A stretch of DNA of 64,000 nt from Bilamarchaeum sp040758595 (GTDB taxonomy: Archaea; Micrarchaeota; Micrarchaeia; Anstonellales; Bilamarchaeaceae): NCBI GenBank assembly GCA_040758595.1, contig JBFLVJ010000004.1:1-64000 (forward strand), given 5' to 3'. The stretch's first letter is position 1. Each line of letters starts with the position of its first letter. The notes under the pieces are model-generated. The model did no database searches. It was not told the origin of the DNA and saw nothing but the letters and a program-made list of their open reading frames with translations. Below are positions 24,333 through 31,603 of this stretch, piece after piece. The position numbers were made by a program, and so were the translations under genes.

Positions 24333-25238
24333 ATGAAGATCCTCGTCACAGGAGCCCTAGGATTCATAGGCTCCAACCTCACCGAAAGGCTGGTCAAGGA
24401 AGGCCATGAAGTCACAGCGCTCGACAACCTGCACACAGGAAGCGAGAGCAACCTGGAATCCGTGAAAGAGAAGGTGCGCATCGTGAAGAAGAACGCCGGC
24501 GAGGTCGGCTCGCTCGGCGAGGGGTTCGACGCCATCTTCCACCAGGGCATCTACTCCTCTTCGCCTATGTACAAGGAGAACCCCCGCTTAACAGCCACGG
24601 TGCTGGACGAATGGCTCTCCATCCTCGAATACGCCCGCAAGCACGGAGGCGCTCTCGTCTATGCCTCATCAAGTTCGCTCTACAACCGGAACCTCCCTCC
24701 CCACAGGGAGGACATGGAGATATTCGCCACGGACTTCTACACCGAAGGGCGCTTCTCCATGGAGCGGCTCGCGAAGATATACTCCGAGCTCTATGGCGTG
24801 AAAAGCGTCGGCCTCCGCTATTTCAGCGTCTACGGCCCCCATGAGCGCTCCAAGGGCAAGTACGCCAATCTCGTCACCCAGTTCCTATGGTCCATGCAGA
24901 AGGGGGAGAGCCCGCTCATATTCGGCGACGGCAAGCAGACCCGCGATTTCATCTCCGTGGAAGACGTGGTGGAGGCCAACATCCGTGCCATGTCCTACAG
25001 GCAGACCGACGTGTTCAATGTCGGCACGGGCAGGAGCGCGAGCCTCAACGAGGTCGTGGACCTCCTGAACAGCGAGCTCGGCACATCGATAAAGGCGTCC
25101 TACAAGCAGAACCCGATAAAGAACTACGTCCAGCATACCCAGGCCGACACCAGCAAGGCAGAGGACCTACTCGGCTTCTCTGCGCGCACGGCCCTCGAGG
25201 ATGGCGTGAAGAGGCTCATCAAGCATTACGCCGGATGA
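24333..25238 (+). CDS. NAD-dependent epimerase/dehydratase (UDP-sugar epimerase type)
   Basis: An extended SDR of 301 residues. TGALGFIGSN binds NAD, the catalytic serine region is YASSSSLY, and RYFSVYGPHE is a GalE-like motif. The usual YxxxK tyrosine region reads FYTEGRFSMERLAK, where the expected tyrosine-x3-lysine appears altered (Y-T-E-G-R), so the active site may be unusual. GDGKQTRDFISVEDVVEA is the C-terminal family motif. Start is leaderless. It is 4 nt from the flippase gene, suggesting a joint role in glycan building. Confidence 0.8.
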   Translation: MKILVTGALGFIGSNLTERLVKEGHEVTALDNLHTGSESNLESVKEKVRIVKKNAGEVGSLGEGFDAIFHQGIYSSSPMYKENPRLTATVLDEWLSILEYARKHGGALVYASSSSLYNRNLPPHREDMEIFATDFYTEGRFSMERLAKIYSELYGVKSVGLRYFSVYGPHERSKGKYANLVTQFLWSMQKGESPLIFGDGKQTRDFISVEDVVEANIRAMSYRQTDVFNVGTGRSASLNEVVDLLNSELGTSIKASYKQNPIKNYVQHTQADTSKAEDLLGFSARTALEDGVKRLIKHYAG

Positions 25239-25242
25239 TGGC

Positions 25243-26880
25243 ATGGAGAGCGAAGAGGCCCCGGACTACTCCAAAGAGGTCGCGAAGGGCAGCTTCTGGG
25301 GGCTAGCAGGCTCCATATTCTTCAAGCTGGTGTCCTTCTTCTATGTAATCCTCATAGCCAGGATGGCATCCCCTGATGATGTAGGCATATTCTATCTCTC
25401 CATAGGCATCCTCGGCATCATCAGCATCGTCAGCGACCTCGGACTGCCTAACTCGCTCCAGCGCTACGTCCCGTTCTTCGAAGGTAAAGGCGAGAAGCGG
25501 AAGATAGGCGGCATATTCGTGAGCAGCTATATCCTCTCAGGCCTGGGCGCGCTGGTTTTCACGGTGTTGGTGTGGGCGGGCGCCGATATTTTCGCATCGC
25601 TCTACCAGAGCGCCCCTCTCGCCGACGCCATGCGTGTACTATCGGTCTACGTGCTATTCTACTGCTTCCTCAAGATAAACACAGTCTACCTGCAGGGCCG
25701 CGGCGACATCAAATCAATGCAGATGATTTCCAATCTCCAGAACATCCTCAAGCTCGTCCTGACCATCGCCGCTTTCTATCTGTTCGGCGCTTCCGTGGTG
25801 ACCCTGACCGGGGCTTTCACGCTTTCGGTCGCGCTGACCTGGGCGCTTTCGTTCATACCGGTATCGGGGCGGCTCGCCGACATCCCCATCAAACTCGAGC
25901 TCCCCGAGACCCCTCTCCTGAAGGAGCTCGTCTATTTCGGTTTCATGCTAACAATAGTACAGTCATTCTGGTTCATAATAGCCGCCACCGACAAGCTCCT
26001 TATCGGTTATCTTCTTCCTGACTCCGCAGAGCTGATCGCAATCTACTCCCTGGCCGCGAACCTGGCCTTCGTCCTCACGACGCTCCCCGGGGCGATAGAG
26101 GTGGCGTTCTTCCCGACGATATCACGGGCCGTGGGCAGGGGCCAGCCGGCCGAGATACGCTCGATAGTCTCGACCGTCCAGCGCTGGATGTTCCTCATAA
26201 CGATTCCGCTGGCGATCGTCATGATGCTCTTCGCGGGGGATTTCCTGGACTTCCTCTATGGCGATCTCTACCGCTCAGGCGCGGCCGTCATGGCTATCCT
26301 GACATTTTCATTCCTGCTGAAGAGCGTATCCTCCCCGCTCCTGATAACCCTCGCCGCCAAGCGGCTCGTGCTGCTGGAGCTGGGGGTAATGGCAGCGGTC
26401 GCATCCTTGAACCTCGCCCTGAACGTCCTTCTTATACCACGGTACGGCATAGGAGGCGCGGCCTGGGCTACCCTCGGCGGTTTCATATCCATGGCGATAC
26501 TCCTTGTATTCTATTCACGCAGGACCTTCGGGTTCACCATATCCCCAGACCTCTTGAAGATAACGCTGGCCGGGGTTCTCGCCTTCGCCGCGATTCTTCT
26601 GCTAGAAGGCTTGCTCTCCTCGGTAGTCGGCCTCCTGCCGGCCCTCCATCTGGGCGGGGAATTAGACACCTATGTCCCCAAGCTCATCTATCTCGCATAT
26701 GCATCCTTCCTGATGGCGATATCGCTGCTCGTATTCATGGCGATGTCGATGCTGCTCAAATGCCTCCATCCTGACGATTTGGAGCTGATGAGGAAGATAA
26801 TGCTCCGGGCAGGCATCCCCCGGGCAGCGGTAGATAAGGCGATGGGGATAGCATCCCTCGGCGTGTCCGGCGGGGGCTGA
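25243..26880 (+). CDS. Wzx-type polysaccharide flippase (MOP superfamily)
   Basis: A 545-residue membrane protein with about 14 helices. The N-terminal KGSFWGLAGSIFFKLVSFFYVILIAR followed by the GIFYLSIGILGIISIVSDLG helix is typical of RfbX/Wzx transporters, which flip lipid-linked glycans outward. KINTVYLQGRGD and the repeating 12-14 helix layout agree. A C-terminal cytoplasmic extension of about 45 residues follows the last helix. It lies directly after an epimerase at the end of the glycan locus, consistent with export of the glycans assembled by the surrounding enzymes. Confidence 0.85.
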   Translation: MESEEAPDYSKEVAKGSFWGLAGSIFFKLVSFFYVILIARMASPDDVGIFYLSIGILGIISIVSDLGLPNSLQRYVPFFEGKGEKRKIGGIFVSSYILSGLGALVFTVLVWAGADIFASLYQSAPLADAMRVLSVYVLFYCFLKINTVYLQGRGDIKSMQMISNLQNILKLVLTIAAFYLFGASVVTLTGAFTLSVALTWALSFIPVSGRLADIPIKLELPETPLLKELVYFGFMLTIVQSFWFIIAATDKLLIGYLLPDSAELIAIYSLAANLAFVLTTLPGAIEVAFFPTISRAVGRGQPAEIRSIVSTVQRWMFLITIPLAIVMMLFAGDFLDFLYGDLYRSGAAVMAILTFSFLLKSVSSPLLITLAAKRLVLLELGVMAAVASLNLALNVLLIPRYGIGGAAWATLGGFISMAILLVFYSRRTFGFTISPDLLKITLAGVLAFAAILLLEGLLSSVVGLLPALHLGGELDTYVPKLIYLAYASFLMAISLLVFMAMSMLLKCLHPDDLELMRKIMLRAGIPRAAVDKAMGIASLGVSGGG

Positions 26881-26894
26881 AGGCCTCCTTTTCC

Positions 26895-26906
26895 GGAGTG
26901 CACTCC
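26895..26906. promoter_or_regulatory. 12-bp perfect palindrome before prepilin peptidase promoter
   Basis: GGAGTGCACTCC is a perfect palindrome touching the TATA-like CTTTTAAAGG. Its position just upstream of TATA, over the BRE site, suits an operator. It could also be part of a terminator for the flippase gene. Confidence 0.4.
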
Positions 26907-26953
26907 CTTTTAAAGGCTTCGAGCCATTATAGTGTTTCATTTGGGGTATTGAT

Positions 26954-27802
26954 ATGTTAGAAGATGTCCTTTTCGGCCAGTTGGCCATGCCCGGCGAACT
27001 CATCCGCGTGCTCTTGGCGTTCATCGGGACCGCAGCCGCCGCTTATTACGATGTGTTCAACAAGAAGAACATCCCGGACAACCTGCTCTATGCGTTCCTC
27101 GGGATAGCCTTTCTCGTCAACCTGATCCTTTTCCAGGAGACCTTGTTCTGGTTCTCCATAGCAGCGGCACTCTTCCTCTCAGCGATAGGATACCTGTTCT
27201 ACAGGGTGGGCCAGCTGGGCGGAGCCGATGTCCTGGTGCTCGCTTCCATAATGCTGCTGCTGCCCATACACCCGACGTTCGTGGGCCTGCCTTTCAACCT
27301 GCCCTTCATATTCTCGGTGTTCATATTCTCAGGGATAGTGTTCGCGCTCTACGTGCTGATATATTTCGGCTGGAAGCTGACAGAGATAGACGTCAAGGCG
27401 AACTGGGTATATGCGCTGGTGCTCCTGCCCTACGCTGTGTTCGTGTACTTCTTCATCAACTCGTTCCTGTTCTCCCCGGTGTTCCTGCTTTTCGTCACGA
27501 TAGCCATCCTATCATCGGTGTTCTTCCTGATATTCAGGGATTCGCTGAACCGGCTGCTGGCCGAGGAGCTTCCGGTGACGCAGCTCCAGCCCGAGGACGT
27601 CCTCGCGCTCGAAGTGATGAACAAGGACATGATAGAGAGGTACAAGATACAGCGGCTTGTCACCAAGGGGGAGATAGATCGCCTGAAGAAGACCAAGGTG
27701 GCTGAGGTCTGGGTATACACCAAGCTGCCTCCGTTCCTGCCGTTCATACTGGTGGGCATGGTGCTCTCGCTGATATTCGCGAAAACGCTCCTGCTGCTCT
27801 GA
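26954..27802 (+). CDS. Prepilin/preflagellin peptidase (A24 aspartic protease, FlaK/PibD-like)
   Basis: A membrane aspartyl protease that removes class III signal peptides from archaellin- and pilin-like proteins. The two catalytic aspartates are D33 in YYDVFNKKNIPD and D92 in GGADVL, with the archaeal GGAD form of the GxGD motif. About six helices are visible plus an added cytoplasmic domain of about 60 residues (residues 190-260) before the last helix, as in some archaeal homologues. No pilin genes are evident nearby. It is transcribed alone after the flippase. Confidence 0.8.
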   Translation: MLEDVLFGQLAMPGELIRVLLAFIGTAAAAYYDVFNKKNIPDNLLYAFLGIAFLVNLILFQETLFWFSIAAALFLSAIGYLFYRVGQLGGADVLVLASIMLLLPIHPTFVGLPFNLPFIFSVFIFSGIVFALYVLIYFGWKLTEIDVKANWVYALVLLPYAVFVYFFINSFLFSPVFLLFVTIAILSSVFFLIFRDSLNRLLAEELPVTQLQPEDVLALEVMNKDMIERYKIQRLVTKGEIDRLKKTKVAEVWVYTKLPPFLPFILVGMVLSLIFAKTLLLL

Positions 27803-27858
27803 GCGGCAGCCCGCAACCATTAATATGGTTTGCCGGAGCTATCATCCCGGGTACACAC

Positions 27859-29043
27859 ATGGATGCGGCAACATTCATCAACTACGCGATAGCGTTCTTC
27901 TCGCTCTTCTCCCTCAACGTATTCATACTGCTCTATCTCAAGCACCGCAAAGACTACCATGCGCCACTCAGGCAGAGCGGCTGGACGCCTTTCGTCTCGG
28001 TCGTGATGCCGGCGCACAACGAGGAGCAGTACATAGTGCCTTCCATAAGGAGCATCCTGGGCACAGACTACCCGAAGGACAAACTGGAGATCATCATCAT
28101 AGACGACGGCTCGACCGACAACACCTACAAGGTCGCAAAAGCGTTCGAAGGCCCGAACCTCCACGTATTCACGAAGGAGAACGGCGGCAAGGGCGCGGCC
28201 CTGAATTTCGGCATCACCAAGGCCAAGGGAGAGCTGGTCGCCACCATGGATGCGGACTCCTATCTTACCCCTAGCACCATACGCAATCTCATCCCCTATT
28301 TCGAGGACGATGAAGTGATGGCGGTCACCCCGGCAGTCAAGGTCAAGGCCAGCTCCTCCTGGCTCAAGGAATTCCAGCGCGTGGAATACCTCATGATACT
28401 CTTCTCCAGGAAGCTCCTGAGCTTCATCGACTCGGTCCCGGTCACCCCGGGCCCGTTCAGCATGTTCAGGAAAACCGTCTTCGAGAAGGTCGGCGGTTTC
28501 GACGAGCACAACCTTGTCGAGGACCAGGAGATCGCATTGCGCATCCAGGCGCACCACTACAAGATAAAGAGCTCGATGACCGCCGACGTCTACACCGAGC
28601 CCCCGGACAACATCGGCGACCTGGTCAAGCAGAGGGTGCGCTGGCAGAGGGGCGGCATCCGCAACTATTGGAAGTACCGCAACCTGATAAAGCCAGAATA
28701 TGGCGATTTCGGAATGTATTTCGTCCCGCTCAATTTCGCCGCGCTATCCGCGTTCTTCCTGATAATGGGGATCCTCATCTATTCGCTGATAACGATGCCA
28801 TACTACTACCAGTATGTCTGGTTCGAGACGCTCGGGATGCAGGTGAACATGGTGACGTTCGTCGGAGCGTTCGTGGTAATCGTCTCGACCATCTTCCTGT
28901 ACCTTGCGGTCAAGAGCTTCAGGAACGAGCATGTGAAACTGCGCTACTTGCTCTCCTTCCTTCTCTTCTACTGGTACCTGATGGTGGGATACAACACCCT
29001 GTTCCTCTTCAAGGAGCTCAAGCGCGAGAAATACTCATGGTGA
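27859..29043 (+). CDS. Membrane GT2 processive-type glycosyltransferase
   Basis: A 394-residue enzyme of the cellulose/hyaluronan synthase-like group. One N-terminal helix is followed by the GT-A domain: VVMPAHNEEQYI, IIDDGSTDNTY, ATMDADS with the DxD metal site, VTPGPFSMFRK, the catalytic EDQE region and QRVRWQRGG, the QxxRW acceptor motif. Three to four C-terminal helices complete the fold. It may synthesise a homopolymer or add sugars to a lipid carrier. It is 4 nt upstream of the membrane thioredoxin gene. Confidence 0.85.
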   Translation: MDAATFINYAIAFFSLFSLNVFILLYLKHRKDYHAPLRQSGWTPFVSVVMPAHNEEQYIVPSIRSILGTDYPKDKLEIIIIDDGSTDNTYKVAKAFEGPNLHVFTKENGGKGAALNFGITKAKGELVATMDADSYLTPSTIRNLIPYFEDDEVMAVTPAVKVKASSSWLKEFQRVEYLMILFSRKLLSFIDSVPVTPGPFSMFRKTVFEKVGGFDEHNLVEDQEIALRIQAHHYKIKSSMTADVYTEPPDNIGDLVKQRVRWQRGGIRNYWKYRNLIKPEYGDFGMYFVPLNFAALSAFFLIMGILIYSLITMPYYYQYVWFETLGMQVNMVTFVGAFVVIVSTIFLYLAVKSFRNEHVKLRYLLSFLLFYWYLMVGYNTLFLFKELKREKYSW

Positions 29044-29047
29044 ACCA

Positions 29048-29698
29048 ATGGAGCGGCAGATAAGCGTATCCATCTATGCGGGCGCGTTCGTGATATCGCT
29101 CGCCATATTCATGGTCGGCATCTACATCGGCATGCTCATCGATTCATCCAACCTAGCCCAGCTCTCGGATGACGTCTCATCAATATCCGGGCGCATGGCA
29201 TCATTGCAGGTGCTTCTCTTGGGAGGGGACAACGAATCATTCTGTCCCATATACACATCCGAGCTCGGCGAGATGGACAAGGAGATCGAAGACATCGGAT
29301 ACAAGCTCACCTTCCTGGAGGACGAGCGCAACGTCTATGACGCCGAATTGAAGAAGGAATACTTCCTGCTGGAGGCGCAGTCATACCTGCTCTCCGAGAA
29401 GGCGCAGGAGCTGTGCGGGGATGAGAGCGTGCTGCTCATCAATTTCTATTCCAACAAGAACTGTCCGCGCTGCCGCGAGCAGGGGACTGAAGTATTGAAA
29501 GCGCGCGATGAGCTGGCTTCAGAAGGCGTGCCGGTCAAGCTCTTCTCGTTCGACGGCGAGCTTGATAGCCCGGTGGCCGAGGCGTTCGAGGTCCAGTTCG
29601 GAGTGAGCGGGTATCCGACAATCGTGATAGATGGGAAGAGCTACTCTGGCTTCAGGAGCAGCGACGAGCTGCAAACGCTCATAAGGGATGCGCAGTGA
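29048..29698 (+). CDS. Membrane-anchored thioredoxin-like protein
   Basis: A 216-residue protein. One N-terminal helix (residues about 10-30) anchors it, a glutamate-rich coiled-coil segment (about 75-115) follows, and the C-terminal domain is thioredoxin-like with the redox motif CPRC in NFYSNKNCPRC and the cis-proline segment GYPTIVI. A third cysteine pair flanks the coil (C58 region and C123 region). It probably acts in disulfide exchange on the outer face. The ATG lies 4 nt after the GT2 stop, and the 3' end overlaps the DUF167 gene by 4 nt. Confidence 0.75.
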   Translation: MERQISVSIYAGAFVISLAIFMVGIYIGMLIDSSNLAQLSDDVSSISGRMASLQVLLLGGDNESFCPIYTSELGEMDKEIEDIGYKLTFLEDERNVYDAELKKEYFLLEAQSYLLSEKAQELCGDESVLLINFYSNKNCPRCREQGTEVLKARDELASEGVPVKLFSFDGELDSPVAEAFEVQFGVSGYPTIVIDGKSYSGFRSSDELQTLIRDAQ

Positions 29699-29952
29699 TA
29701 GTCGAAGTCACCGTGGCGCCTAATTCGAAACGCTTCTCGTTATCCGTGAAAGACGGCAGGCTCAAGGCGGCTCTGAAGAGCCCGCCCGAGAACAACCGCG
29801 CCAACATCGAGCTTATCAAGGGGCTTTCCAAGGCGCTCGGCGCTCCGGTTCGCATCATCAGCGGCCAGACTTCCAAGCGGAAGAAGCTCGACATCGCGAT
29901 TGACGAAGATGGCTGGGGTGCTTTCCTGCGTGGCCTCAGGGAGCAGGATTAA
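29695..29952 (+). CDS. DUF167/YggU family protein
   Basis: An 85-residue protein with a GTG start overlapping the upstream stop. VTVAPNSKRF, then LKAALKSPPENNRANIELIKGLSKALG and IISGQTSKRKKLDI, matches the YggU/DUF167 family over its full length. The biochemical role of this family is not established. It appears as the last gene of the GT2-thioredoxin unit. Confidence 0.85.
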   Translation: MIVEVTVAPNSKRFSLSVKDGRLKAALKSPPENNRANIELIKGLSKALGAPVRIISGQTSKRKKLDIAIDEDGWGAFLRGLREQD

Positions 29953-29990
29953 AAACCTGGAGCGAGCGTTATCTGAAGGTGAATACTAAT

Positions 29991-30572
29991 ATGGCTGATG
30001 TAGCGCTTCTCGGATTAGGACTGTTGCCGGTGGCTTTGTGCGTAGGGCTTATTTTCCTCGGCCTGCTGGCATACGTGGTGATGGCCTACAACAGGCTGGT
30101 GACCCTGCGCAACCGCGTGGAGAACGCCTGGGCGCAGATAGACGTGCAGCTCAAGAGGAGGTACGACCTCATCCCTAACCTCATGGAGACCGTCAAGGGC
30201 TACATGAAGCACGAGAGGGAGACCTTCGAGAGCATCACCAAGTACCGCGCACAGCTGGTGACCGGCAGCGTGGAGGAGAAGGCGAAAGCCAACAACATGC
30301 TTTCCCAGGCGCTAAAGTCGCTCTTCGCGGTGGCCGAGAACTACCCGAAGCTGGAGGCGAGCAAGAACTTCCAGATGCTCCAGGAGGAGCTGGCAGGCAC
30401 CGAGAACAAGATATCATACATAAGGACAGCCTACAACGACGCGGTGCTCCAGTACGACAACGGCATCGAGACCTTCCCGGGCAACGTGTTCGCGGGCCTA
30501 TTCGGTTTCAAGCCTAAGCAGTACTTCGAGGCTCCTGAAGCAGAGAAGGCGGCTCCGAAGGTAAAATTCTGA
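29991..30572 (+). CDS. lemA: LemA family membrane protein
   Basis: About 193 residues. An N-terminal helix (VALCVGLIFLGLLAYVVM) is followed by the LemA core: YNRLVTLRNRVENAWAQIDVQLKRRYDLIPNL, then SQALKSLFAVAENYPKLEASKNF and ENKISYIRTAYNDAV, all strong family markers. LemA genes commonly neighbour htpX, as here, in membrane-protein quality control. A GTG at 29979 is an alternative start; ATTAAAAAC at 29949 is its likely TATA box. A T-rich stretch after the stop looks like a terminator. Confidence 0.9.
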   Translation: MADVALLGLGLLPVALCVGLIFLGLLAYVVMAYNRLVTLRNRVENAWAQIDVQLKRRYDLIPNLMETVKGYMKHERETFESITKYRAQLVTGSVEEKAKANNMLSQALKSLFAVAENYPKLEASKNFQMLQEELAGTENKISYIRTAYNDAVLQYDNGIETFPGNVFAGLFGFKPKQYFEAPEAEKAAPKVKF

Positions 30573-30573
30573 T

Positions 30574-30598
30574 GTTTTTCTTTTCTTAGGCTTTTTTG
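30574..30598 (+). terminator. T-rich terminator after lemA
   Basis: Three T runs (GTTTTTC, TTTTCTTAG, CTTTTTTG) follow the lemA stop codon. This matches archaeal termination at oligo-T tracts. It separates lemA from the structured leader of htpX. Confidence 0.5.
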
Positions 30599-30605
30599 AC
30601 AATAG

Positions 30606-30698
30606 GGCACAGGACCCCGGCGCCCCTTGGGCGCCATCCCGTGCCGGTGGTAAGGCGCTGACGCAGGACCCGACATCCTTCGGATGCCCCGCGTCGGT
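30606..30698 (+). ncRNA. Two tandem look-alike stem-loops before htpX
   Basis: Stem 1 pairs GGCAC (30606-30610) with GTGCC (30641-30645). Stem 2 pairs GACGC (30660-30664) with GCGTC (30691-30695). Both are followed inside by AGGACCC, then an inner hairpin (GGCGCC with GGCGCC; CATCC with GGATG), then a C-run on the 3' side, and both end in GGT. They lie in the 146-nt gap between lemA and htpX, so they may be an RNA leader element. I do not recognise a known family. Confidence 0.4.
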
Positions 30699-30718
30699 AT
30701 TCGTTTCAGGTCTGGCTT

Positions 30719-31603
30719 ATGCAGGAGAAAATCAGCTTCTTCGACGCGATAGACGCCAACAAGCGCAACACCTACATCCTGATAGGAGCGATGTTCGCGA
30801 TTTTCCTGGGCCTCATCTGGTCGGTCTCATACATATTCGATCTGGGCTACTGCGGCCCTGCGATGGGTTTCCTGTTCCTGCTCGTCTACACGATCATTGT
30901 CTATTTCCAGGGCGACTCGGTCATCCTGGCCCTCAGCGGCGCAAGGGAAGCCAAGAAGCAGGAGTATCCGTTCTACTACAACGTGGCAGAGGGCCTCGCG
31001 ATTGCATCTCAGATACCCATGCCAAAACTCTACGTCATCGAGGATCCGAGCCCGAACGCCTTCGCCACAGGCAGGGATCCGCAGCATGCATCCGTGGCGG
31101 TGACCACCGGCCTCCTCAGCATGATGAAGAAGGAGGAGCTGGAAGGCGTCATCGCCCATGAGATATCCCACATAGCCAACTACGACATCCGCTTCTCCAT
31201 GATGGCGGTCGTCTTCGCAGGAGCGATTGCCCTCCTGGGCGAATTCGCCTGGAGGGCCATGTTCTACGGCGGAAGCAACCGCAGGGAAAAAGGCGGCGGT
31301 GCCATGATGCTCATCGCCCTCGTCTTCGTGATACTCGCTCCGATATTCTCGCAGATAGTGCGCTTCGCGATATCCAGGCAGAGGGAATACCTGGCGGACG
31401 CCAACGGAGCCAGGCTCACAAGGTACCCTGAAGGGCTGGCGAGCGCGCTGGAGAAGATAAAGAACGCGTCGATCCCGACGAAAGCGGCCAACGACACCAC
31501 TGCATCGCTCTATTTCTCGAACCCGTTCCCGCAGAAGATAGGGTTCCTGGGTTCCACCCATCCGCCGATAGAGGACCGGATAAAGCGCCTCCGGACGATG
31601 TGA
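30719..31603 (+). CDS. htpX: HtpX-like membrane zinc metalloprotease (M48)
   Basis: A 294-residue membrane protease for damaged or misfolded membrane proteins. Two N-terminal helices are followed by the catalytic domain with HEISH at residues 147-151 (HExxH), preceded by NAFATGRDP. A further helical pair surrounds the GGSNRREK loop, and the third zinc ligand lies in REYLADANGA. The C-terminal THPPIEDRIKRLR is typical. It is adjacent to lemA, its usual partner. Two tandem stem-loops occupy the upstream gap and may regulate it. Confidence 0.92.
   Translation: MQEKISFFDAIDANKRNTYILIGAMFAIFLGLIWSVSYIFDLGYCGPAMGFLFLLVYTIIVYFQGDSVILALSGAREAKKQEYPFYYNVAEGLAIASQIPMPKLYVIEDPSPNAFATGRDPQHASVAVTTGLLSMMKKEELEGVIAHEISHIANYDIRFSMMAVVFAGAIALLGEFAWRAMFYGGSNRREKGGGAMMLIALVFVILAPIFSQIVRFAISRQREYLADANGARLTRYPEGLASALEKIKNASIPTKAANDTTASLYFSNPFPQKIGFLGSTHPPIEDRIKRLRTM

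Noticed and set aside
30606..30698. H/ACA guide RNA
   Set aside because: The hairpins lack a downstream ACA box and a pseudouridylation pocket of the usual layout.
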